This document shows positions 1 through 6,448 of a stretch of DNA of 22,778 nt, in pieces. A program made the translations under genes and the position numbers. The stretch covers positions 1 to 22,778 of the forward strand of contig SDOA01000063.1 in NCBI GenBank assembly GCA_004524595.1, given 5' to 3'. Position 1 is the first letter of the stretch. Each line of letters begins with the position of its first letter. The notes beneath the pieces were generated by a model. That model searched no databases. It was given only the letters and a program-made list of their open reading frames with translations, and had not been told where the DNA came from. Source of the DNA: Candidatus Thorarchaeota archaeon (GTDB lineage: Archaea; Asgardarchaeota; Thorarchaeia; Thorarchaeales; Thorarchaeaceae).

Positions 1-201
1 TACGCAGAATGGATGAAACTCCTCGCGCAATTTGTTGGATCTCTACCCCAAGATAGAATAGATAAATTTGCAGAAGCTCTTACAGACATGTGTGAGAGCT
101 ATATCTTTCGTCGCTACTCTGGCTTTGATTTGAGAGGTTTTGAAGAGTTTTCTTTCTGGTTAGAGATTAACTGTGTCAGAGCCAAACAAGGAGGATTTTG
201 A
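1..201 (+). CDS. C-terminal end of an unknown protein (5' truncated by window edge)
   Basis: The reading frame is open from the first base of the window, so the visible 66 residues are the end of a longer protein and the ATG at 13 need not be a start. The peptide is soluble-looking and rich in aromatic and charged residues, ends in RAKQGGF, and has no membrane segment or motif I recognise. Its last codons contain the GGAGG Shine-Dalgarno (190-194) of the next gene, and the stop lies 1 base before that gene's ATG, so the two are probably co-transcribed and translationally coupled. Function unknown. Confidence 0.6.
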   Translation, partial: YAEWMKLLAQFVGSLPQDRIDKFAEALTDMCESYIFRRYSGFDLRGFEEFSFWLEINCVRAKQGGF

Positions 202-202
202 A

Positions 203-553
203 ATGTCCGAGATATCAAGACCGATTCACAGAGTTGCAGACATCCTAAGTAGGCGCGGACAGACAATTTATGGGCGTGAAAAGATAGTGGAATTATGCGC
301 TCGTACTGGTGTTTCTCTACTAGATGATTCTGTCTATGAACTAGAAGAACAGGATAGTGATGCCGCGCTCCTTCTCTTTGTGGTTAATTATGCAAAGCTT
401 AGTCCAGCAGCAAAACTATCTATTCTTGTTCTATCACGTATTCATGAAGTCACAATACCAAAAGAGCTTCTTGAGAAAAAGCGAATCTTCGCAGATATTC
501 TCGAGTCTCTATCTGAATTCACACATGAGATAACTGAACGATTAAGAGGTTAA
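203..553 (+). CDS. small hypothetical protein, mostly helical
   Basis: This 116-residue protein has no family I recognise. An in-frame GTG lies upstream at 173, but the ATG at 203 has a perfect GGAGG (190-194) 8 bases before it, so I chose 203. The protein looks all-helical and soluble, with an acidic stretch around residues 35-51 (DDSVYELEEQDSD) and an Arg-Gly C-terminus; there is no signal peptide, transmembrane segment or Cys/His cluster. It follows the upstream gene with one base between stop and start, so it likely shares its transcript. The 170 bases after it hold no gene. Function unknown; a small adaptor or regulatory subunit would fit but nothing shows this. Confidence 0.7.
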   Translation: MSEISRPIHRVADILSRRGQTIYGREKIVELCARTGVSLLDDSVYELEEQDSDAALLLFVVNYAKLSPAAKLSILVLSRIHEVTIPKELLEKKRIFADILESLSEFTHEITERLRG

Positions 554-723
554 TTCGAACATAATACACTCGTTTCTCTAGATAAACTAAAAACCTGTTT
601 AATAGATCTCTAACCAATTGAACCTGATATGGTTTCGCACTTTGTCTATCTTCAACAGTAGATTAAGTCTAAAATCATACTAAAATCAACGAGACAAAAG
701 ATTGAACTACTCCATAGCTCACC

Positions 724-1260
724 ATGGAAATGGATGTGTACGCAGTGAGCCCTTCATTCCTCTATAAAGTCTGCACCGTTGGATCTTCTGCTGTAGGAAA
801 GACAAGTATCATTCTACGGTATACCACTGGAAAATTTCGAGAATACTACACACCGACACTCGGGGCTGATTTTTCAGTTAAGAATATGCAATTTGATGCG
901 AATAAAGTAAAATTTCAGATTTGGGATCTTGGCTCTCAAGATTTTCTTGAGGCTGTCAGGTCAGGATACTATCAAGGAGCTAAAGGTATTATCTACATGT
1001 TTGATGTAACTCGCCCCGACACTTTGGAGGAACTCTGGGACTGGAAAAAGGAAGCTGACAAACATGTGAAAGGGGTAGTGAGTCTTGTTGTTGGTAATAA
1101 GACCGATCTCGCCTCTGAGCGCCAAATATCTCCAGAAGAAGGTATGAAGTTTGCCAAACGATTCTTGGCTGATTATCATGAGACCTCTGTGAAGCTCAAT
1201 GATGGTGTTGATGACACATTCACAACAATAGCAAAAAAGATTGTAAATAAAACAAGTTGA
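724..1260 (+). CDS. Ras/Rab-like small GTPase
   Basis: This 178-residue single-domain small GTPase belongs to the Ras superfamily expanded in Asgard archaea. All nucleotide motifs are visible: the P-loop GSSAVGKT (20-27), a switch I threonine T45 in TPTLGADF (43-50), a switch II motif WDLGSQ (67-72), NKTD (125-128) for guanine specificity, and ETSVK (153-157), equivalent to the eukaryotic ETSAK. It binds and presumably hydrolyses GTP as a molecular switch; its partners are unknown. In switch II the usual invariant glycine before the catalytic glutamine is serine (S71), while Q72 is kept. There is no C-terminal cysteine, so prenylation as in eukaryotic Rabs is unlikely. A second in-frame ATG at 730 is possible; neither start has a clear Shine-Dalgarno. 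The gene stands alone, convergent with the next one. Confidence 0.95.
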   Translation: MEMDVYAVSPSFLYKVCTVGSSAVGKTSIILRYTTGKFREYYTPTLGADFSVKNMQFDANKVKFQIWDLGSQDFLEAVRSGYYQGAKGIIYMFDVTRPDTLEELWDWKKEADKHVKGVVSLVVGNKTDLASERQISPEEGMKFAKRFLADYHETSVKLNDGVDDTFTTIAKKIVNKTS

Positions 1261-1448
1261 TCCTTTCTATCAATTATTAATTATGGCGCATGATATTTGC
1301 AGCCTGATGTTCTAGAGGCATTCTTGAGAACTCGCGCACATCTAATTCAAAGGTTGATATCATGACATCAGATTTCATATAATTTCTTCAAGCTATTTTA
1401 TCAATAAACTGGACTGAGCATTAAGGTCACTTTTTTGGTAAAGTATCT

Positions 1449-2432
1449 TCAGAGTTTGTTAATTATACTTTCTTTGAGAATCTTGATTGTATCAAGTCCG
1501 TTCTCACGTAGGTCTCCAATAAATGGAAGACAGATATTCACTACATCTACTTCATCTTTGTATTTCGATAGTTTGTCAATGACTACATCTGGTGGTCCGG
1601 CAATCTCCTTTGTTATTACTTTTTCCAACCATTTCTCCTTAGTTTCCTGTGTTAGTGTCTTATCTGGCCACTGTTGATTCAGTACCTGTTCTTTCCGCTC
1701 TTCGAAATTATCGTTATCTTCTCCAAGAACAATTGCCATTACACCTACAGACCACATCATTTTGCTATAATCGCGTCCGACATTTTCACACATGACCCTC
1801 ATGCGTTCTTTTTTCTGATTGATATCTTCGGGAGTCGCTCCCACATAATCGAGGCCATCTGCATACTTTGCAGCGGTTTCTTCCATCATAGGTGCTTTCA
1901 GTGTTTCAGTTCCAACCCAAATCGGTATGCGTGGTTTCTGTATCGGTTTTGGAAGGAACATGGTTTCTTTTATCTTGTAAAACACTCCATCAAAACTGGG
2001 TCTTTCTTCAGTCCAGAGCAGATTAATGATCTGAAGTGCTTCTCGAAGTTGGAGTATTCTCGTCTTGACTGAGGGGAATGGATAACCATATGCTTCATAC
2101 TCGCTCTTCTTCCATCCCGCTCCAATACCTAAGTCAATTCTCCCATTGGAAGCGATGTCAAGGTTTGCTATTATTTTAGCTAGTAATGCTGGGTTTCTAT
2201 ATGATTGCGATGTGACCTGCGTGCTTAGACGGATACTCCTCGTTTGAGGTGTTAATAGTGCAATCGTGGTCCAAGCTTCAGAAGATTGTCTTTCCGTTGA
2301 TTTCTCATTCCCAAAGAAATGATCTGAAATCGTGAAACGATAGAATCCTGCATCTTCAGCCGCTTTTGTGAGTACTACAATATCCTCGTAGGTATAGCCC
2401 ATCTGAGGTTCGACATGAATACTGATCTTCAT
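1449..2432 (-). CDS. LLM-class flavin- or F420-dependent oxidoreductase
   Basis: The 327-residue protein has the length and sequence pattern of the bacterial luciferase-like (LLM) family, whose TIM-barrel enzymes use FMN or coenzyme F420. Visible signatures are the N-terminal strand MKISIHVEP, the helix AAEDAGFYRFTISDHFF (28-44), RIDLGIGAGW near residues 98-107, and the PIWVGTETLK strand followed by AAKYADGLDYV. In archaea the F420-dependent members, including methylenetetrahydromethanopterin reductase-like proteins, are common, so F420H2 is the likely hydride carrier, but the substrate cannot be told from sequence. The ATG at 2432 has only a weak upstream GCGAG. It is divergent from the FAD dehydrogenase gene across a 170-base promoter region and convergent with the GTPase gene. 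Confidence 0.88.
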   Translation of the reverse strand: MKISIHVEPQMGYTYEDIVVLTKAAEDAGFYRFTISDHFFGNEKSTERQSSEAWTTIALLTPQTRSIRLSTQVTSQSYRNPALLAKIIANLDIASNGRIDLGIGAGWKKSEYEAYGYPFPSVKTRILQLREALQIINLLWTEERPSFDGVFYKIKETMFLPKPIQKPRIPIWVGTETLKAPMMEETAAKYADGLDYVGATPEDINQKKERMRVMCENVGRDYSKMMWSVGVMAIVLGEDNDNFEERKEQVLNQQWPDKTLTQETKEKWLEKVITKEIAGPPDVVIDKLSKYKDEVDVVNICLPFIGDLRENGLDTIKILKESIINKL

Positions 2433-2489
2433 TAAACTCGCCCATTTAGATTAACAAAATTATCTCTTAATTATCTGCAAAATGACTTG

Positions 2490-2498
2490 TTATATCTA
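2490..2498 (+). promoter_or_regulatory. candidate TATA box for the FAD/Fe-S dehydrogenase operon
   Basis: TTATATCTA is the best TATA-like element in the divergent intergenic region. Archaeal spacing would place the transcription start near 2520, giving a leader of about 80 bases before the TTG start at 2603. Confidence 0.4.
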
Positions 2499-2508
2499 TG
2501 CAATTACC

Positions 2509-2521
2509 TAGGCGATGCCTA
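2509..2521. promoter_or_regulatory. small palindrome, operator candidate
   Basis: TAGGC-GAT-GCCTA is a perfect 5+5 inverted repeat lying at the transcription start predicted from the TATA-like box at 2490. The half-site hexamer AGGCGA recurs as a direct repeat at 2539-2544. It may bind a regulator, but the palindrome is short enough to arise by chance. Confidence 0.3.
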
Positions 2522-2569
2522 TTTATGATGGTATTTTCAGGCGACTACTTACTATCGACAATTCACGAT

Positions 2570-2586
2570 TCAGCTTTTTTAGCTGA
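2570..2586 (+). promoter_or_regulatory. leader hairpin upstream of the dehydrogenase start
   Basis: TCAGCT-TTTTT-AGCTGA is a perfect 6-bp inverted repeat with a T5 loop, ending 4 bases before the GGAGG Shine-Dalgarno (2591-2595) of the FAD dehydrogenase. In the mRNA it could form a small stem-loop next to the ribosome-binding site, or it could be a DNA operator. Confidence 0.35.
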
Positions 2587-2602
2587 TAACGGAGGATTAT
2601 AG

Positions 2603-4120
2603 TTGAGTAACTACAACAAGATCACTGATGAAGTGGTTAAAAAACTGGTTGCGATATGTGGCGAGAAATATGTCACGACCAGCGAGCCCCTTCGTCACAG
2701 TTACATGGCACGTGGTATCATGGGTCTTGAGGCTGAGCTGCCAGAGGTCATTGTAAGGCCTGAGAACGCAGAACAGGTTTCCAAGATTCTCATCGTAGCC
2801 AACGAAAACCTATCCCCCGTCACACCAGCAGCTGGTGGTTTGAGTGGAGGCTTTGCTCTCCCAGCTATTCAGCCTGGTGGTATCTACATGGACATGACAC
2901 GAATGGATAAGATGACAGTTGATACTGAGAATCGCGTCATGGTTGTAGAACCCGGTGTGAAATCGGGTGATGCTTGGAGAATCTTCAAGACACAATATCC
3001 TGATTGGGCTCCCCCAATCCCCGATGGTGCTCCCCCTGCAGCCACAGTATTGGGTGATGCTATCGAGAGAGGATTCAGTCTGGTGACCGGTGTATATGGT
3101 CCTCAAGCAGATATGATAATGGGTTTGGAGGTAGTGCTACCAACAGGTGAAATATTTCACACAGGCTCTTGGGCACTACCTGGTGCAAAGCCATTCTATC
3201 GTTGGGGGGTCGGTCCAAATCCAGATGGTCTCTTCTTGGGTTCTCAGGGCTCGATGGGTATCATCACTAAATGTGCAATCAAGATGGTTCCACATCCCCA
3301 CTACAAGACTGTCGTTGCATATGGCGGAGAGTCTTGGGATGACATTGTGAAACCAGCCTGGGAGATATCAAAACATGAGATGGGTATAAGTGAGCGCACA
3401 GTCATGGTCCAAGGCGGAAACTACGAACTGGTCATGACCCGCTGGCCAAAGACAAATGTTCCCATTGATTACGAGTTCTACAAGAAGATTGGTGTGGACA
3501 AGAAATGGATGAACTACGAGGTCTGGGCATGGTCTCAGGAAGAGCTTGACTTCACCCTGAAGGGTATCGACAAGGTCTACAAGGACTATGAAGTACGCGA
3601 GAAACGCACAACACCTCAGCAACAGCTTCATCCAAAGCAAATTGCTTCTCGACTCAAGAAGCCTAACAAGATTGCCATACCGTATTCACTATGGCAGGCC
3701 GGGTTCCTGTTCATCACATGGTACTGCCCTTGGCTCGAGTCCAGTGTTATGATGGAGGAGTATTGCGCGGCGATGGCTGATTATGGTTTCCCTGAAACTA
3801 TGTGGGTCGCTTCCATTGATCATGCAAGGCAAGCAATTGTGATGCCAATCCTTTGTTTTGACACTAATGAGCCTGGCATCTTTGATAAAATCCGTGAGTT
3901 CAATCTTGAAACCACACGAAGTTTCTTGAAGAAAGGTTGGATCAATTATCGTCCTGACCCCTTTGTTCATGCTCCTGAAACCTTCTCGAAGGCCAAGGAA
4001 TACTACAAGATGCTGGTCAAGTTCCGAAAGGTTCTCGATCCTAATCTTATACTGCATCCTGGTCGTCTCGCAATCCCATGGGAGAGCGTCACGGACCTTC
4101 CCAATCCTTGTAAGGAGTGA
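2603..4120 (+). CDS. FAD-linked dehydrogenase, GlcD/VAO type
   Basis: This 505-residue cytoplasmic flavoprotein belongs to the VAO/PCMH FAD-linked oxidase family (GlcD, D-lactate dehydrogenase, 4-cresol/vanillyl-alcohol oxidase). The FAD-binding PP-loop with TPAAGGLSGG is at residues 74-83, and the rest of the FAD domain (about 44-230) contains GLEVVLPTGEIFHTG and the GSQGSMGIITK segment. The C-terminus KVLDPNLILHPGRL is the usual family ending. These enzymes oxidise 2-hydroxyacids or alcohols and pass electrons to FAD; the substrate here is not determinable, with D-lactate or glycolate as simple candidates. The TTG start follows GGAGG (2591-2595) by 7 bases. The Fe-S protein gene begins 71 bases downstream and is the probable electron acceptor subunit. 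Confidence 0.88.
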   Translation: MSNYNKITDEVVKKLVAICGEKYVTTSEPLRHSYMARGIMGLEAELPEVIVRPENAEQVSKILIVANENLSPVTPAAGGLSGGFALPAIQPGGIYMDMTRMDKMTVDTENRVMVVEPGVKSGDAWRIFKTQYPDWAPPIPDGAPPAATVLGDAIERGFSLVTGVYGPQADMIMGLEVVLPTGEIFHTGSWALPGAKPFYRWGVGPNPDGLFLGSQGSMGIITKCAIKMVPHPHYKTVVAYGGESWDDIVKPAWEISKHEMGISERTVMVQGGNYELVMTRWPKTNVPIDYEFYKKIGVDKKWMNYEVWAWSQEELDFTLKGIDKVYKDYEVREKRTTPQQQLHPKQIASRLKKPNKIAIPYSLWQAGFLFITWYCPWLESSVMMEEYCAAMADYGFPETMWVASIDHARQAIVMPILCFDTNEPGIFDKIREFNLETTRSFLKKGWINYRPDPFVHAPETFSKAKEYYKMLVKFRKVLDPNLILHPGRLAIPWESVTDLPNPCKE

Positions 4121-4191
4121 AACCAGAGTGATGGAATATGTTACAAAACGTAACGTTATTAATGAAAAAATGAAAGGGAGGAAAGATTGAG

Positions 4192-5508
4192 ATGACAAGT
4201 CTAGAAAACCTTCGTAACGTCAATGCACGCTGTATCCACTGTCGTGCCTGTCAATACGCTTACTCCGGGGAACCTGATAAGGAAGGAAAGGACGAAGAAT
4301 ATACTGGCATGCTTCAAGGTTGCCCTGCAGGTCTCTACTATGGCTGGGAGGGATATTTTAACAGCGGAAAGCAATGGATGGCACGTGCTTTTCTGAACGG
4401 TGAACTTCCTGCTAGTAGGGAACTACTTGAGATTGCAGAGGCATGTACTACATGTGGCATGTGTGAAACTCAATGTCCAAATTATATCGACACAGTCCAT
4501 GTGACTGAAGAACTCAGAGCTGCAATCATCGAGGCAGGTGTTGAACCACTTGACAAACACAAGAAATTTGGAGAGATGGTCAGCACAGAGGATATGAGAA
4601 ATCCCTACAAGGAAGCTCGGAGTGATCGTACAAAATGGGCTCAAGAGAAACATGCTGAACAGATTGACAAGGATGTGAAGATTGGCTATTTCGTTGGATG
4701 CACAGGAGCGTATCGCCAACAGCAAGTAGCTGATCATACCGCTTCAATCCTCAAGAAGTTAGGAGTTGACTTCACCATTGTATCAGACGAGGTCTGTTGT
4801 GGCTCACCCATCCTGAGAACTGGCCAGAAGGCCGTCTTTGAGGAAGTCATGGAGAAGAATCTTGAGATCTTTAAGGACTTTGATCTCTTGCTCTTTTCAT
4901 GTGCTGGATGTTACAAGACTATCCGGAATGACTACCCACGCATCAGCGGCAAGCCCTTGCCCTTCAAGACAAGGCACACAGTCGAGTATGTCTATGACTT
5001 ACTGCAAGAAGATAAATTGAAAATAAGCAATCAATATAATAAGAAGGTTACTTGGCACGATCCCTGCCACAGTGTTAGACATGTAGGCATTGCCATTGAG
5101 AAGGCAATCCTGCACAATTCAAAGAACTGGCTTCTTGATAGCAGAGGAGCTGAGAAGGCAAAGAACGAACATTATGAGATACCTCGTGTTGTTCTCGGAG
5201 CAATTCCTGGTGTTGAGCTGAGTGAAATGTACCGTATCAAAGGAGATTCGTTCTGTTGTGGTGCTGGAGGTGGTGTGAAGGCGCAATTTCCAGACATGGC
5301 TCTCTCAACATCCAAAGAGAGATTGAAGGAGGCTGCTTCAACAGGTGCTGATATACTTATGACCTCCTGTCCCTTCTGTATCACGAACTTCAATGATGGA
5401 ATCAAGGCATTGAAGAAAGAAGAAGAGGAAACAGGAAAAGATCTTTCATCTGTTGGCTCAAAGCTGAAAGTCGTAGAACTTCTTGAAGTGTTGGATGAAC
5501 TTCTATAA
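4192..5508 (+). CDS. iron-sulfur protein with two CCG domains, GlcF/HdrD-like
   Basis: This 438-residue soluble Fe-S subunit carries two N-terminal [4Fe-4S]-type cysteine sets, C14-C17-C20 with a distant C44-Pro and C85-C88-C91-C95-Pro, then two CCG (DUF3483-like) domains. The first CCG domain has GC170, C202-C203-G and C237xxC240; the second has HDPC292H, C355-C356-G and C393xxC396. This layout is that of GlcF, LldE/GlpC and HdrD-type proteins, which take electrons from a flavoprotein and pass them to quinone, a disulfide or other carriers. The first ferredoxin motif is odd: about 23 residues separate its third and fourth cysteines instead of three. GGGAGG (4176-4181) precedes the ATG by 10 bases. 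It almost surely forms a complex with the upstream FAD protein. Confidence 0.9.
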   Translation: MTSLENLRNVNARCIHCRACQYAYSGEPDKEGKDEEYTGMLQGCPAGLYYGWEGYFNSGKQWMARAFLNGELPASRELLEIAEACTTCGMCETQCPNYIDTVHVTEELRAAIIEAGVEPLDKHKKFGEMVSTEDMRNPYKEARSDRTKWAQEKHAEQIDKDVKIGYFVGCTGAYRQQQVADHTASILKKLGVDFTIVSDEVCCGSPILRTGQKAVFEEVMEKNLEIFKDFDLLLFSCAGCYKTIRNDYPRISGKPLPFKTRHTVEYVYDLLQEDKLKISNQYNKKVTWHDPCHSVRHVGIAIEKAILHNSKNWLLDSRGAEKAKNEHYEIPRVVLGAIPGVELSEMYRIKGDSFCCGAGGGVKAQFPDMALSTSKERLKEAASTGADILMTSCPFCITNFNDGIKALKKEEEETGKDLSSVGSKLKVVELLEVLDELL

Positions 5509-5518
5509 TTGCTGTCGA

Positions 5519-5544
5519 GCTGCAGAGGAAACGTCTTCTGCAGC
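5519..5544 (+). terminator. hairpin after the dehydrogenase operon, probable terminator or 3'-end structure
   Basis: An 11-bp stem (one G-T pair) with an AACG loop starts 10 bases after the stop codon of the Fe-S gene; the arms are GCTGCAGAGGA and TCTTCTGCAGC. A T-rich stretch follows from about 5546. It sits between convergent genes, as expected for transcript ends. Archaea mainly use T-tracts, so the hairpin may instead protect the 3' end. Confidence 0.6.
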
Positions 5545-5625
5545 ACTTCTCATTTTATGCAATTTAATTTTATCAATTTGATTTACTTCACATTGCAGAG
5601 TTCTCATTCTCTTTTTTGTATCTAT

Positions 5626-6369
5626 CTACCAATCGTACGATCTATATTCTTCAGAGCTTGGAGTCTTCTGGTCGTAATCCTTAATCCTTCTTTCCCTCTT
5701 ATCTTCTTGGCCTATGCAGAATCCTCCAATGATGAAGAAGACACAACCGATGTTTATCATGAATTGAAAGGTACTCCATTCTACTAATTCAGAATATATT
5801 GATGCGATGGTTCCTTGTGTAAGTGTCATCTGTACTGTATTATAGCTCTGAACAATAACTCCGTTTTCATAGAATGTAACTTCTACTCTGATGAGGTAGT
5901 TGCCTGGGTCTAGGTTGAGAACTCTCTCTGTACTGACTGTAGATTCATTCTCTCCTGAAACTAGATTTAATAAGACAGTATCTATCAAATCATCGTTCAA
6001 GAAGAATTCGAGAACTATATTGATTGATTCTCCTGGTTCCATAACGCTGTGCACTGTCAACGTTGTGTCTTCGACATAAGCAATACCTGGTTCGTATACT
6101 CTAAATCTTACTTCAGCATCATCAAAGAGATAATTATTTTGACTGTTATTACCTCTATAATCCTGAATTGGTACAATTCCCAACTGCATGATGACAAGAA
6201 TTGAAATAACAAAGGCAAAGGATGGTAAAAGGAAAGGCATTCTCTGGATGACTCCGCGATTTCCTGGACCCCTTCTTATCCTTGTGAAAAGACTGTAAAT
6301 GAGAAAGAAAATCGCGATAATCCCTGCCCATCCAACAAGCATAATGAAGCTCTCTACTGCAGCTCCCAT
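5626..6369 (-). CDS. membrane protein with three TM helices and an external beta-domain
   Basis: The 247-residue protein has helices near residues 7-28, 46-68 and 198-220. The basic loop RIRRGPGNRGVIQR (30-43) and the basic tail KRERRIK point inside, so residues 70-197 should face outside. That external part is rich in beta-forming stretches, with DPGNYLIRVEVTFYENG (154-170) resembling the last strands of an Ig-like or CARDB-type domain, and has sequons NNS and NES. No enzymatic motif is visible. The ATG at 6369 follows a GAGG (6374-6377 on the minus strand) at short spacing. It lies 79 bases downstream of the large surface protein and is probably co-transcribed with it. Function unknown; a cell-surface or envelope role is inferred. 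Confidence 0.7.
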   Translation of the reverse strand: MGAAVESFIMLVGWAGIIAIFFLIYSLFTRIRRGPGNRGVIQRMPFLLPSFAFVISILVIMQLGIVPIQDYRGNNSQNNYLFDDAEVRFRVYEPGIAYVEDTTLTVHSVMEPGESINIVLEFFLNDDLIDTVLLNLVSGENESTVSTERVLNLDPGNYLIRVEVTFYENGVIVQSYNTVQMTLTQGTIASIYSELVEWSTFQFMINIGCVFFIIGGFCIGQEDKRERRIKDYDQKTPSSEEYRSYDW

Positions 6370-6448
6370 TTTTCCTCATTTTTATAATACTTTGAATGGA
6401 TTTTAACTCTTGCAATTTTTCTATTAAAGACTACTAGGCACACTCAAA

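Noticed and set aside
173..202. Start at GTG 173 for the small unknown gene
   Set aside because: The GGAGG at 190-194 is placed for the ATG at 203, and the extra residues would overlap the upstream gene by 29 bases.
554..723. Possible tRNA or small RNA between the unknown gene and the GTPase
   Set aside because: No cloverleaf, no conserved T-arm sequence and no strong hairpin was seen; only AT-rich sequence with weak TATA-like stretches.
1674..2072. 132-residue open frame on the plus strand inside the LLM oxidoreductase gene
   Set aside because: It is antisense to a well-conserved enzyme, has low-complexity Phe/His-rich composition and no start signal.
3689..4198. 169-residue open frame on the minus strand across the end of the FAD dehydrogenase gene
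   Set aside because: It is antisense to conserved coding sequence and resembles no protein family; a shadow of the real gene.
5509..5787. 92-residue plus-strand frame after the Fe-S gene
   Set aside because: It starts in the hairpin region and overlaps the minus-strand membrane protein gene; composition is Phe/Ser/Leu-rich noise.
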